Part shown: positions 9,206-18,153 of the stretch, piece after piece
Layout: each line of letters begins with the position of its first letter
Numbering within the stretch: position 1 is the first letter of the stretch
Source: Nitrospira sp.
GTDB lineage: Bacteria; Nitrospirota; Nitrospiria; Nitrospirales; Nitrospiraceae
Assembly (NCBI GenBank): GCA_030123605.1
Contig: CP126123.1
Location: forward strand, 1-64,000
Direction: 5' to 3'
DNA: 64,000 nucleotides
Made by a program: the position numbers and the translations under genes
Notes under the pieces: model-generated
What the model was told of the DNA's origin: nothing
The model's database searches: none
The model's input: the letters and a program-made list of their open reading frames with translations, nothing else

Positions 9206-10339
9206 GTGTCGGACATTCCGGCTATTCCTGCCGCTAACCCGCTGGCGGCCTATCTCGCTCGACAACCGGAGATCGATCAGGCGATCCGGCGAGTCCTCTC
9301 CGGTGGGCGATATATCCTGGGGCCAGAGGCCCATGCATTTGAGCAGGAGTTTGCCTCCTATCTGGGCGCTCGATTTGCCGTCGGGGTCGGCAGCGGCACG
9401 GAAGCGTTACATGGGGCGCTGCGTGTCTGCGGCATCGGCTCGGGCGATACCGTCATCACCGTGTCGCATACCGCCGTGGCGACGGTCGCGGCAATAGAAT
9501 TGGCCGGCGCGATTCCGCTCCTCGTCGATATCGATCCTCAGCGGTATACGCTCGATCCGAATCGGCTTGAAGATACGCTCCGGGCCAATCGATCCTTGCG
9601 AATCAAAGCCCTGATCCCCGTCCATCTGTATGGTCATCCTGTCGATATGCCCTCGATAATGAGTATTGCGGAACGTTTCGGACTCCGGGTGATCGAAGAT
9701 TGTGCACAATCTCACGGAGCATCGATCGATGGGCGGAAGACCGGTACGTGGGGGCATTTGGCCGCCTTCAGCTTCTATCCAACGAAGAATCTGGGGGCTT
9801 TCGGTGACGGCGGTGCGTTGGTGACGAACGATTCGAATTTGGCTGAACGTGCGACATTGTTTCGTGAGTATGGCTGGAGGGAGCGCTACATCAGCGAATC
9901 GCCCGGTGCCAACTCCAGACTGGATGAGCTTCAGGCGGCTATTCTTCGCGTAAAACTCAAGTTTCTTGACCAAGACAATGCGAAGCGGCGGGAGGTGGCC
10001 TCTCAGTACGATTCGATGTTATCGGCATCCCAACTCGTGTTGCCGTACTGCGGCCCCGGCATCTCTCACGTATACCATCAGTATGTGATCCGCACCCGCC
10101 GCCGCGACGACCTGAAGGAGTTTTTGACCACGCGTTCTGTGGGGGCGCTCATCCACTATCCGGTTCCGGTCCATCAACAGCCGGCATACCGTGATCGCGT
10201 GCTGACCCAGGGCGGCCTTGAAGCGACCGAGCAGATCTGCCATGAAATCCTCAGTTTGCCCATGCATCCGCATCTGACCTCTGATGAGGTTTGCCAGGTT
10301 GGGAATGTGATGGTGTCGTTTTTCACAGAAGACCTGTGA
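9206..10339 (+). CDS. DegT/DnrJ/EryC1/StrS family PLP-dependent sugar aminotransferase
   Basis: About 377 aa from a GTG at 9206, which has GAGAAGGA five bases upstream; this decides against the longer in-frame start at 9113. Diagnostic segments are SGGRYILGPEAHAFEQEFA, VGVGSGTEALHGAL (phosphate loop), VIEDCAQSHGA, and SFYPTKNLGAFGDGGA with the Schiff-base lysine. RLDELQAAILRVKL is the dimer-partner loop. These enzymes transfer an amino group to a 3- or 4-keto sugar nucleotide. The gene directly follows the SDR, which might make the keto sugar, so the pair probably produces an amino sugar donor. Confidence 0.88.
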   Translation: MSDIPAIPAANPLAAYLARQPEIDQAIRRVLSGGRYILGPEAHAFEQEFASYLGARFAVGVGSGTEALHGALRVCGIGSGDTVITVSHTAVATVAAIELAGAIPLLVDIDPQRYTLDPNRLEDTLRANRSLRIKALIPVHLYGHPVDMPSIMSIAERFGLRVIEDCAQSHGASIDGRKTGTWGHLAAFSFYPTKNLGAFGDGGALVTNDSNLAERATLFREYGWRERYISESPGANSRLDELQAAILRVKLKFLDQDNAKRREVASQYDSMLSASQLVLPYCGPGISHVYHQYVIRTRRRDDLKEFLTTRSVGALIHYPVPVHQQPAYRDRVLTQGGLEATEQICHEILSLPMHPHLTSDEVCQVGNVMVSFFTEDL

Positions 10340-10344
10340 CCTAA

Positions 10345-11364
10345 GTGATGCGTCATTTCTGCACGTATTTTGACCGGAATTATCTGTCTCGAGGTCTCGC
10401 GCTCTACCGCTCCCTTGTGCGGACGTGCTCTTCGTTTCGGCTCTGGATTCTCTGTATGGATGCCGAATGTTATGACCTGTTGACTCGGCTTCGCCTCCCA
10501 CAGGTTCGATTGATCTCAATAGCAGAGCTTGAACTGGCGGATCCGGAATTGGTGGCTACCAAGGAATCGCGATCGAGGATCGAGTACTATTTTACATGCT
10601 CTCCTTCTCTCCCGTTGTACGTCCTCCGTTCGGATTCGGAGATCGATATCATCACGTACCTTGATGCGGACATATACCTCTTTTCAGACCTCGAGCCGAT
10701 CTTTACAGAGTTCGGAACGCACTCTGTTGGAATCACCGGCCATAGGTTTCCCGTGCCGTTGCTTCATTTGGAAGAGTACGGACGCTACAACGTCGGATGG
10801 CTCATGTTCCGAAACGATCGAGCCGGGTTGGAGTGCTTGGCATGGTGGCGAGAGCGCTGTCTTGAATGGTGTTATGATCGGTACGAAACGGGACGGTTTG
10901 CAGATCAGAAATACCTAGATGAGTGGCCGCGGCGTTTTCCTGGAACGGTCGTGCTCGATCATCCGGGTTTGAATGCGGCGCCGTGGAACCTCGGCGGAGT
11001 TTCGGTGTGTGAGACCGAAGCCGGCGTCCAGATCAACGGCCGGCCGCTGGTCTGTTTTCATTTTCACGGATTCAAACGGATCTGGTCATGGCTCTACGAG
11101 CCAAACTTAAGCGAGTATCAGGTCGAATCGTCGTTGGCCATACGGCGTGGTATTTTCGCACCCTATATTCATGAGCTATCCGCGATCGAAGGTGAACTAA
11201 AGGCATTGCCCGGCGGCACTTCTCCGGCGATCATATTGAAGCGTGGAGGCATCCAGTCTATCGGGGCCCTTCAATATCTTGGATGGGTACGGCGGTGGTT
11301 GCGGATCTGCCGCAGATCCGTTATGGGACAATGTCTTATACTGGTGAACGGACGTGTCCTCTAG
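10345..11364 (+). CDS. Glycosyltransferase, GT-A fold, family 8-like
   Basis: 339 aa. It starts HFCTYFDRNYLSRGLALYRSL, the 'free-standing donor reader' segment of this group. It contains IITYLDADIYLFSDLEPIF, where DAD is the metal and nucleotide-sugar motif, and NVGWLMFRNDRAGLECLAWWRERC with FADQKYLDEWP, typical of enzymes that read out a nucleotide sugar. HFHGFKR near the C-terminus is the usual terminal motif. GTG at 10345 and ATG at 10348 are both possible starts. The stop codon TAG at 11362 lies in the first bases of the repeat at 11361, so the last residue or residues may have been set by that insertion. Confidence 0.8.
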   Translation: MMRHFCTYFDRNYLSRGLALYRSLVRTCSSFRLWILCMDAECYDLLTRLRLPQVRLISIAELELADPELVATKESRSRIEYYFTCSPSLPLYVLRSDSEIDIITYLDADIYLFSDLEPIFTEFGTHSVGITGHRFPVPLLHLEEYGRYNVGWLMFRNDRAGLECLAWWRERCLEWCYDRYETGRFADQKYLDEWPRRFPGTVVLDHPGLNAAPWNLGGVSVCETEAGVQINGRPLVCFHFHGFKRIWSWLYEPNLSEYQVESSLAIRRGIFAPYIHELSAIEGELKALPGGTSPAIILKRGGIQSIGALQYLGWVRRWLRICRRSVMGQCLILVNGRVL

Positions 11365-11678
11365 CAGGCTGCAGAAAAGCTCGATTATTGCGTCATACGT
11401 CGCGTTTCGCACAGGGGCCGTCGCGCCTCAGAATCGCCCGCAGGATGTGCAAAAAGGCCGTCCAGCAAGGCCGCAGCGAACGAAGAGGCGAATGGTAGAC
11501 GTTTATCACCCGCCCACCCATCGCCTGAGGGACAGGCGTGAACCCAGGCCGTACGGTGAGCCTCTGAGGTGCGCGAGACGACGAATAAGTCGTCTCATGG
11601 TTGCACACGGGCGCGAGTCGGTGAGCGCCCAGTGTCTTGCGAGAACGCTGCTGGCGGACTTTTTCCGCATCCTGCTGG
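11361..11678 (+). repeat. Palindromic intergenic repeat element (MITE/REP-like), copy 1
   Basis: The left end CTAGCAGGCTGCAGAAAA and right end TTTTTCCGCATCCTGCTGG are imperfect inverted repeats. A nested left arm at 11441-11468 (CAGGATG, AAAAAGGCCGTCCAGCA) also pairs with the right end. Inside are a perfect 8-bp stem at 11575-11582/11589-11596 and a GGGCGC/GCGCCC stem at 11609-11614/11625-11630. The 13-mer GTCCAGCAAGGCC (11460-11472) and a GAGAACGC..GCTGGC motif (11641-11655) recur, inverted, in the element at 36851, so this is a family. No transposase or convincing ORF lies inside. The rest of the gap to 11795 shows nothing clear. Confidence 0.72.
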
Positions 11679-11795
11679 TGAAGCGAACAGGTGCCCGTGC
11701 CGTCAACCTCTGGTTCGGTCGAAGCGTGTGCTGAACGAAAGGGAAGCATCCGGCAAAACAGCGTCACGCATGTTCTCAAGCAGGCGGTATGTGGA

Positions 11796-12713
11796 ATGAA
11801 CGCCTCGTTGCCTCTTATTACGGTCGTCACCCCTTGTCTCAATGGAAGCCTGTTCATCGAAGAAGCGATTCGGAGTGTGCTCGATCAAGACTATCCCAAC
11901 GTCGAGCATATTATTGTTGACGGCGGATCTACGGACGGAACTCTCGAACTGATCAAAAAATATCCGCATCTGCGTGTGATCAGTGAGCCGGATCGAGGGC
12001 TGTATGATGCCTTAAATAAGGGGGTACGGTTAAGCAAGGGGGATATCATCGGCCATCTCAATTGTGATGACCTGTATGAAAAACGAATATTCGAACCGGT
12101 GGCTCAAAAGTTTATGGAGGCGCCTGTTCGAGATGCCGTGTGCGGAGGCGCGATCGTATTTGAGTATGGCCGAGGGGAAAATAATCGTGTCATCGCTCGA
12201 TATACAGGTCCCAAGGATATGGAGCTTTCATTCGAAAATGTGACCACCGGACCCGCGATAACGAACGCGCGCTTTTTTCGAAAGAGGGTCTATGAAAAAG
12301 TCGGACTCTATGAGCCGCGTTTCAGGATTGCTGCCGATCGGGAGTTTCTCATTCGCGCGACCTTGGCGGGAACCGAGAGCATCGGATTATCGACTGTGGT
12401 GTATCGCTATCGAGCCCACTCGGGGTCATTGACTTTCAATCAGGATAGTCCTAATCGCGTAAGGATGCTCAATGAGTTTTTGGAGATCGCTGAGAAACAT
12501 ATGGGCGCGAAGGGCAAACGAGAATTGGTAGAACCATTCTGTCAAGATTGGCATGCCAGAACCGCAGCCGAAGCCGTGTTGAGGGCCTTGCGTGAGAGGA
12601 ACTACAAATCGGCATTGAGCTATGCCGAACGCGGACGAGCGTATAAGCCATTCTGGCCGGTTACTTTCCTGGCCGTTCTGCTCCGAAGAATCACGACCGG
12701 CAAGAGCCATTGA
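11796..12713 (+). CDS. Glycosyltransferase family 2
   Basis: About 305 aa from the ATG at 11796; the in-frame extension to 11691 enters repeat-flanking sequence and is not expected. The GT2 motifs are ITVVTPCLNGSLFIEEAI, HIIVDGGSTDGTLELI (first acidic motif), SEPDRGLYDALNKGVRLSKGDIIGHLNCDDLY (with the metal-binding CDD), and a catalytic-base region near FRIAADREFLIRA. It is a single cytosolic GT-A domain. The 'GLYDALNKG' form is common in WcaA-like enzymes that extend capsule or O-antigen units. It is followed at once by a second GT2 gene. Confidence 0.87.
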   Translation: MNASLPLITVVTPCLNGSLFIEEAIRSVLDQDYPNVEHIIVDGGSTDGTLELIKKYPHLRVISEPDRGLYDALNKGVRLSKGDIIGHLNCDDLYEKRIFEPVAQKFMEAPVRDAVCGGAIVFEYGRGENNRVIARYTGPKDMELSFENVTTGPAITNARFFRKRVYEKVGLYEPRFRIAADREFLIRATLAGTESIGLSTVVYRYRAHSGSLTFNQDSPNRVRMLNEFLEIAEKHMGAKGKRELVEPFCQDWHARTAAEAVLRALRERNYKSALSYAERGRAYKPFWPVTFLAVLLRRITTGKSH

Positions 12714-12727
12714 CTCAGGATCCGTTT

Positions 12728-13570
12728 ATGAAGGTTTCCCTAATTGTCGCGACTGTTGGGCGGACAGCCGAGGTGCACAGATTGTTGACGTCGTTGGATG
12801 CGCAGACCTACAGGAATTTTGAATTGATTATTGTTGACCAGAATCCTGATACTCGGCTCGACAATGTGATTGCTTCATTTTGTGATCGCATGACGGTCCT
12901 CCGTGTGAAGTCATCGCTCGGCGTTTCGCGAGCTCGCAACACAGGAATGAAGGAGATAACGGGAGACGTCGTGGGGTTCCCCGATGACGATTGTTGGTAT
13001 CCCCCTCTGCTTGTGGAATCCATCGTTGCGTGTTTCGAAAGCCACGCCGATTGGGATGGCGTAACGGGGCGCATCGTGAATGAGATGAATGAGCCATGCG
13101 GGGACGCACGATTCGACGCAGAATCCGGATACGTCACCCTTTCGAATCTGTGGCGCCGCACTTGTGCTGCGACGATATTTTTCACGCGGGAGACGGTCGA
13201 AGCGATCGGGAGTTTCGACGAAGAACTGGGGCCTGGCGCGGGAACTCCATGGGGAGGCGCAGAGGATATCGACTATCCTGCGAGAGCCATCAAGGCCGGA
13301 CGCACAATCTTTTATGATCCCACGATCTGCGTGTTCCACCCTGATTTGTCGATTGCCGCTCAAGCGGACCAGTTCAAACGCGCATATTCATATGGAGCTG
13401 GCATAGGACGCGTATGGATGAAGCAGAAGTTTCCGGCCAGGATCATCGGATACTATCTGTTGCGTCCGCTTGTGGGAATGTGTGTCTGTCTCGTCACGGG
13501 TTGCTGGATGCAAGCAAGGTATCGGTGGGCGTCGTTCCAGGGGAGATTGAGCGGGGTGATGTCACGTTGA
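12728..13570 (+). CDS. Glycosyltransferase family 2
   Basis: About 280 aa. The ATG at 12728 is preceded by AGGA seven bases upstream and is preferred over the TTG at 12710. KVSLIVATVGRTAEVHRLL and FELIIVDQNPD are the donor-binding strands; GVSRARNTGMKEITGDVVGFPDDDCWYP carries the DDD metal motif. WGGAEDIDYPARAIKAG is the 'ED' catalytic-base motif. A hydrophobic segment near the C-terminus (IGYYLLRPLVGMCVCLVTGC) suggests membrane association. Donor and acceptor are unknown. Confidence 0.86.
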   Translation: MKVSLIVATVGRTAEVHRLLTSLDAQTYRNFELIIVDQNPDTRLDNVIASFCDRMTVLRVKSSLGVSRARNTGMKEITGDVVGFPDDDCWYPPLLVESIVACFESHADWDGVTGRIVNEMNEPCGDARFDAESGYVTLSNLWRRTCAATIFFTRETVEAIGSFDEELGPGAGTPWGGAEDIDYPARAIKAGRTIFYDPTICVFHPDLSIAAQADQFKRAYSYGAGIGRVWMKQKFPARIIGYYLLRPLVGMCVCLVTGCWMQARYRWASFQGRLSGVMSR

Positions 13571-13597
13571 ACCCTTGTTGATTGTCTTGTACTGATC

Positions 13598-14671
13598 ATG
13601 AGGGTGCTGGAAATCATCGCATCAGGAGATGTCGGCGGGGGGACCAACCATGTGCTGCAGATTCTGCGTGGGCTCAAAAACAGTTTTTCGCTCCATCTTG
13701 TAACACAGCGAGACTCGTACCTTTTCAGAAAAGCTGAAGAAATCGGTGTGCCGTCTTCTGCTCTCGACTTTTTCTCGGGGCGACTGGACCTCCGCGTTCC
13801 ATTTCGTCTTCGGGAGGTGTTGGGGCTGGTGAGACCGCATGTGATCCATGTTCACGGTGGTCGTGCCGCATTCTTTCTGGCTCTCTCGGGGAGCGTCGTT
13901 CCCTCGATTTATACGGTTCATGGATTCCACTTTGTCCATAAACCGTTTCCGTCTCGGTGGCTGGCGATCGGGGCGGAGCGGCTTGCGTTGAACCGCGCGA
14001 ATCATGTGATCTTCGTTTCACAGTTCGACCAAAACCTTGCCAAGACCTATCGATTATTATCAGGCCACACGTCGAATGGCGTGATTCGCAACGGCATCTC
14101 TTGCCCATCGGAGGCGGTCGGCACGCAAGGTCGAGGTCGTTTCATTGGGTTTGTGGGGCGCCTTGAGCCGCAAAAGGACCCGCTTCTTTTTGTGGACAGT
14201 GTGGGGGAGCTCCCCGGCTATCGCGCCGTGATCATTGGGACCGGGTCGCTAGAAACGGCCGTCCGAAAAGAAATCCAACGCAAACGATTGGGGGACCGTG
14301 TGATGATGTTGGGCGGCCTCACGCACGAGGAAACCATGAAGGCGATGCAAGATCTTCAATTGGTGGTCATGACATCGCGATGGGAAGGGTTGCCCTTGCT
14401 TCCTCTCGAAGCAATGAGAATGGGGATCCCCGTCGTAGCCACTGATGTCGGAGGAGTGAGGGAAATCATTGAGGATGGTAAGAGCGGCATCCTGGCTCCC
14501 GTCCGCACATCAACAGCCATTGCTCTGGCGGTCAAACGAGTTTGCGAGAACGACAGCTTACGCGCCAGTCTTGTCAAGGAGGCTCATGCTCGCGCAAATG
14601 AAATGTTTTCGGAGGAGGCCATGTTGTCCGAAGTACGAATGGTATATGAGAGGATTGCTCGCATCGGTTAA
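13598..14671 (+). CDS. Glycosyltransferase family 4 (GT-B fold)
   Basis: 357 aa. The N-terminal domain has the GDVGGGTNHVL glycine-rich acceptor loop and IHVHGGRAAFFLAL. The C-terminal domain has FIGFVGRLEPQKDPLLFVD, MMLGGLTHEETMKAM, and the GT4 signature SRWEGLPLLPLEAMRMGIPVVATDVGG, in which the two glutamates bind the nucleotide sugar. The enzymes retain anomeric configuration. No signal peptide is seen; it acts on the cytosolic side. About 200 bases follow before the next gene, in which I see no gene and no clear terminator. Confidence 0.88.
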   Translation: MRVLEIIASGDVGGGTNHVLQILRGLKNSFSLHLVTQRDSYLFRKAEEIGVPSSALDFFSGRLDLRVPFRLREVLGLVRPHVIHVHGGRAAFFLALSGSVVPSIYTVHGFHFVHKPFPSRWLAIGAERLALNRANHVIFVSQFDQNLAKTYRLLSGHTSNGVIRNGISCPSEAVGTQGRGRFIGFVGRLEPQKDPLLFVDSVGELPGYRAVIIGTGSLETAVRKEIQRKRLGDRVMMLGGLTHEETMKAMQDLQLVVMTSRWEGLPLLPLEAMRMGIPVVATDVGGVREIIEDGKSGILAPVRTSTAIALAVKRVCENDSLRASLVKEAHARANEMFSEEAMLSEVRMVYERIARIG

Positions 14672-14885
14672 GTCGTCGAAGATTTTCTTGGGAGAATCGA
14701 TGGAGCTTCCAGTAGGAACCATCATGTCCAACCTCAGGCCGTGAACAAGACACAGGATAGAGCGGAAGACGGGCTACATTGCCGTACGGCTTGGTATCAT
14801 ACCGACGAATAAGGCGATGTCGGTGGTTGCCGTTACTAATCGACGGTCGTATGTGTGTTGATCGCTCTTAGAGGTGCACGTCAAA

Positions 14886-16073
14886 ATGATAGCTTCCGTT
14901 CGCGTCGCCATCGTTCACGACTGGCTCACGGGGATGCGGGGGGGCGAACGGTGCCTGGAAGCCTTTTGTGAATTGTTTCCGGACGCCGATCTCTATACCC
15001 TGCTTCACGTCAAGGGAAGTGTCTCGCCGGCGATCGAACGCCACCGCATCAGGACCAGTTTTGTCCAGTCCCTTCCTTTAGCCGCGCGCTGGTATCGATA
15101 TTACCTCCCGTTTTTTCCCGCGGCGATTGAGCGGTTTCGGTTGCAGTCCTACGACCTGGTATTGAGTTCGAGCCATTGCGTGGCGAAGGGGATTCACTCG
15201 CCTTCGAGGGCGAGACATCTCTGCTACATCCATTCACCGATGCGCTACATTTGGGACCAGTTCGAGAATTATTCAGGACAGGGACGCTCCGGGTTGGTCG
15301 CACGGTTCGGTATGGGTCTGTTTCGTGCCCGCTTGCAATCCTGGGACGTGGCCACCGCCGCGCGAGTTGATCAGTTCGTGGCCAACTCCCAGAACATCGC
15401 CGACAAGGTGCGGCGCTATTACGACAGACCCGCCTCCGTCCTCCATCCCCCGGTCGATTGGGGAACGTTTCAGGCTTCTGAGAAATCCGAAGGTTTCTAT
15501 CTCATGGTGACGGCCTTTGCCCCTTATAAGCGTGTTGATCTGGCCATTCAGGCGTGTAATGTTATGAAGCGACGGTTGAAGATTATCGGCAAGGGACAGG
15601 AAGAATCGAGATTACGAAAACTTGCCGGTCCGACTGTGGAGTTTCTCGGCTGGCAACCGGACGAAGTGGTGCGGGACCAGTATGCGCGCTGTCAAGCACT
15701 GCTCTTTCCAGGCGAGGAAGATTTTGGTATCGTCCCGCTGGAGGTCATGGCTTGCGGTAAACCGGTGATCGCGTTTGGGCGTGGCGGGGTCTTGGAAACC
15801 GTGCTCCCGCTGGAGGCGGCGACAAGCACCGGAAGGGGAATCGCGCGGGTGGATCACGACGGTAAGGGTGATCGAGACCGGACCGCCACGGGAATATTTT
15901 TCTCCGAGCAATCCACGGAGTCGGTCGTTCAGGCGATGGAGTTGTTTGAGCGCCGACAGGCCGAGTTCGATCCCCACGCCATCCGAGAGCACGTGGCCCG
16001 GTTCGACCGGCCGCTGTTCAAAGAACGAATCAAAGCCTTTGCGATGGCGGCCCTGACCAGCACCGCTTCGTAA
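14886..16073 (+). CDS. Glycosyltransferase family 4, WbaZ/mannosyltransferase-like
   Basis: About 395 aa from the ATG at 14886; a GTG at 14874 is an alternative. The N-terminus VRVAIVHDWLTGMRGGERCLEAF is the hallmark of the WbaZ-like mannosyltransferase branch. LCYIHSPMRYIWDQFENY and FVANSQNIADKVRRYY follow, then VTAFAPYKRVDLAIQACN, and FPGEEDFGIVPLEVMACGKPVIAFGRGG with the donor-binding E-x7-E. The nearby manC and manB genes make GDP-mannose, which fits a mannosyl donor. It sits 8 bases before the polyprenyl-phosphate transferase gene. Confidence 0.87.
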   Translation: MIASVRVAIVHDWLTGMRGGERCLEAFCELFPDADLYTLLHVKGSVSPAIERHRIRTSFVQSLPLAARWYRYYLPFFPAAIERFRLQSYDLVLSSSHCVAKGIHSPSRARHLCYIHSPMRYIWDQFENYSGQGRSGLVARFGMGLFRARLQSWDVATAARVDQFVANSQNIADKVRRYYDRPASVLHPPVDWGTFQASEKSEGFYLMVTAFAPYKRVDLAIQACNVMKRRLKIIGKGQEESRLRKLAGPTVEFLGWQPDEVVRDQYARCQALLFPGEEDFGIVPLEVMACGKPVIAFGRGGVLETVLPLEAATSTGRGIARVDHDGKGDRDRTATGIFFSEQSTESVVQAMELFERRQAEFDPHAIREHVARFDRPLFKERIKAFAMAALTSTAS

Positions 16074-16081
16074 GGGGGGTC

Positions 16082-17482
16082 ATGCTCAAACGCCACTCTC
16101 AATTTCTCAAGAGTCTGCTCTTCTGCATCGATCTGGGATTGATTTGCGCCTGCTGGATCGGTGCCTACTACTTTCGTTTCTCGGAACTGGGCGCTCCGGC
16201 ACCCAAAGGCATTCCACCCCTTTCCATGTATCTGTGGTTACTCCTGCCGATCGTGGTGGTGTGGGGAATCTCATTCCAAGCCTTCGACCTCTACCGACCG
16301 CGGCGGATGGGCACACATCTGGCTGAATTCCTCGATCTGGCGAAGGCCAATACCCTGTCGGTGTTGATTCTCGTCGCGGTGACGTTTTTTTTGCGGCAAC
16401 ACGAATATTCCCGTCTGGTATTGCTGTATTTCTGGTTGCTGAACCTCGTCACCTTGGGATTTTCGCGAGTGTTGTTCAGAGAGGCGCTCCGATTCCTTCG
16501 CCGGCGTGGGTACAACCAACGGCATGCACTGATCATCGGTGCCGGCCGCTTGGGACGCCGGGTGGTGGACGCGCTGGCGCAGCATCCGGAGCTGGGAGTC
16601 AAGGTGCAGGGTTTCTTGAGTTCGGACCCGCGTGGGGTCGGCGAGCGCATTCACGATGTACCGGTCCTCGGGAGGTATGATCACCTCCTGGAGCAGGTGC
16701 AGTCGGGAATCGATATCGTGTTTGTCTGTTTGCCCCCGGAAGATGAGCAGTGGGCGGAGAAAATGTTCGCGGTCTTGTCCACCACCATGGTCGAGGTGAA
16801 GGCCTTGCCGGCGATTTGTGAATTCATGAGTTTGCGCGCTGAAGCTGAAATGTTCGAGGGCCTTCCGATCATCACGCTGCAGGGGACACCGCTTCATGGA
16901 TGGAATTTAGTGATCAAGCGCGTCATGGATGTGGTCGGCGCTTCTGCCGCACTCCTGTTGTTTGCGCCGGTGTTGTGCGCCGTGGCTGCCTTGGTAAAAA
17001 TAACTTCCCCCGGCCCCATCTTTTTTCGCCAACTCCGCATGGGGTTGGATGGGCTGGCGTTTGAAATGTTGAAGTTCCGTTCCATGAAGGTCGATGCGGA
17101 ATCGGAAACTGGTCCGGTCTGGACGCAGCCCAACGACGATCGGCGGACCCCCATAGGCGCGTTCTTGCGGCGCACGAGTCTTGATGAGTTGCCTCAGTTC
17201 TGGAACGTGTTGCGAGGGGAGATGAGCATCGTAGGACCCAGGCCCGAGCGGCCCGAATTCATTGCCCGCTTTCGCGAGACCTTACCGCAATACATGCTTC
17301 GTCATAAGATGAAGGCCGGAATCACCGGGTGGGCGCAAGTCAACGGCTGGCGCGGCAATACCTCGCTGGAAAAACGGATCGAGCACGACTTGTATTACAT
17401 CGAACATTGGTCGATCTGGTTCGACCTCAAAATCATGTGGCTCACCTTGTGGAGAGGGTTCATCCATCGGCACGCCTATTGA
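16082..17482 (+). CDS. Undecaprenyl-phosphate sugar-1-phosphate transferase (WbaP/WcaJ type)
   Basis: 466 aa. The N-terminal part has about four membrane helices, followed by a CoA-binding-like Rossmann domain (HALIIGAGRLGRRVVDAL). A further helix begins KRVMDVVGASAALLLFAP. The C-terminal catalytic domain has FRQLRMGLDGLAFEMLKFRSM, RTSLDELPQFWNVLRGEMS, IVGPRPERPEF, and KAGITGWAQVNGWRGNT. This long form initiates exopolysaccharide, capsule or O-antigen synthesis by moving hexose-1-phosphate, usually glucose or galactose, from UDP-sugar to undecaprenyl phosphate. It marks the locus as a lipid-linked glycan pathway. Confidence 0.93.
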   Translation: MLKRHSQFLKSLLFCIDLGLICACWIGAYYFRFSELGAPAPKGIPPLSMYLWLLLPIVVVWGISFQAFDLYRPRRMGTHLAEFLDLAKANTLSVLILVAVTFFLRQHEYSRLVLLYFWLLNLVTLGFSRVLFREALRFLRRRGYNQRHALIIGAGRLGRRVVDALAQHPELGVKVQGFLSSDPRGVGERIHDVPVLGRYDHLLEQVQSGIDIVFVCLPPEDEQWAEKMFAVLSTTMVEVKALPAICEFMSLRAEAEMFEGLPIITLQGTPLHGWNLVIKRVMDVVGASAALLLFAPVLCAVAALVKITSPGPIFFRQLRMGLDGLAFEMLKFRSMKVDAESETGPVWTQPNDDRRTPIGAFLRRTSLDELPQFWNVLRGEMSIVGPRPERPEFIARFRETLPQYMLRHKMKAGITGWAQVNGWRGNTSLEKRIEHDLYYIEHWSIWFDLKIMWLTLWRGFIHRHAY

Positions 17483-17608
17483 TCGTCTCCGCCGATCTCC
17501 GTGACCATTCCGACCAGCCGCGATGAATCGGGACACTCCGGCATGGGCGAGTTTCCTTGAGTTTCAATCGACGGCTTGTTAACATCGACCTCAGGCTAAA
17601 GCGTCCGC

Positions 17609-18148
17609 ATGCCCAACACCGGTCGTCGAAAAAAAACACCATCCGTTTCTCGCTTGTCCGTGCAAGGGATCCTGCGTCGTATTCGACTGTTCGCGACGGA
17701 TGTCGATGGGGTTTTGACGGACGCGGGCATGTATTATTCCGAATCCGGCGACGAATGGAAAAAATTCAACACCCGCGACGGGATGGGAATCAAGCTCCTG
17801 CAAAAAGCCGGCATTCTCACCGCCGTCATCACGCAGGAGTCGACGAAAATCGTGATGCGCCGGGCTCAAAAACTGGCGATTCCCGAAGTGCACCAGGGGG
17901 TGTTCGATAAATTGGCGCTGTTGAAAGAGCTCATCATGCGACACGGCCTCACGATGGAGCAGGTGGCCTACATCGGGGACGACGTCAACGATATTGAAAC
18001 CCTCGGGGTGGTCGGATTTTCGGCGGCTCCGGCCGACGGGATGCCGCTTGTGCTGAAGACCGTTCGATACACATGCAAGAAAAAGGGCGGAGAGGGCGCC
18101 GTGCGGGAAGTGGCGGACCTCATTTTGGCGGCTCAGAAGCCGCGGTGA
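17609..18148 (+). CDS. kdsC: 3-deoxy-D-manno-octulosonate 8-phosphate phosphatase
   Basis: 179 aa, full length for the family. This HAD phosphatase has motif I LFATDVDGVLTDAG (nucleophile Asp), NTRDGMGIKLLQKAGI, a threonine/serine in AVITQES (motif II), and YIGDDVNDIETLGVVGFSAAP (motif IV). The C0-type HAD without a cap domain, forming tetramers, is typical of KdsC. It removes phosphate from Kdo-8-P to give Kdo for the LPS inner core. KdsA and KdsB are not in the window. It follows about 126 non-coding bases and is 5 bases ahead of manC, so the two may be co-transcribed. Confidence 0.9.
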   Translation: MPNTGRRKKTPSVSRLSVQGILRRIRLFATDVDGVLTDAGMYYSESGDEWKKFNTRDGMGIKLLQKAGILTAVITQESTKIVMRRAQKLAIPEVHQGVFDKLALLKELIMRHGLTMEQVAYIGDDVNDIETLGVVGFSAAPADGMPLVLKTVRYTCKKKGGEGAVREVADLILAAQKPR

Positions 18149-18153
18149 GTGAA

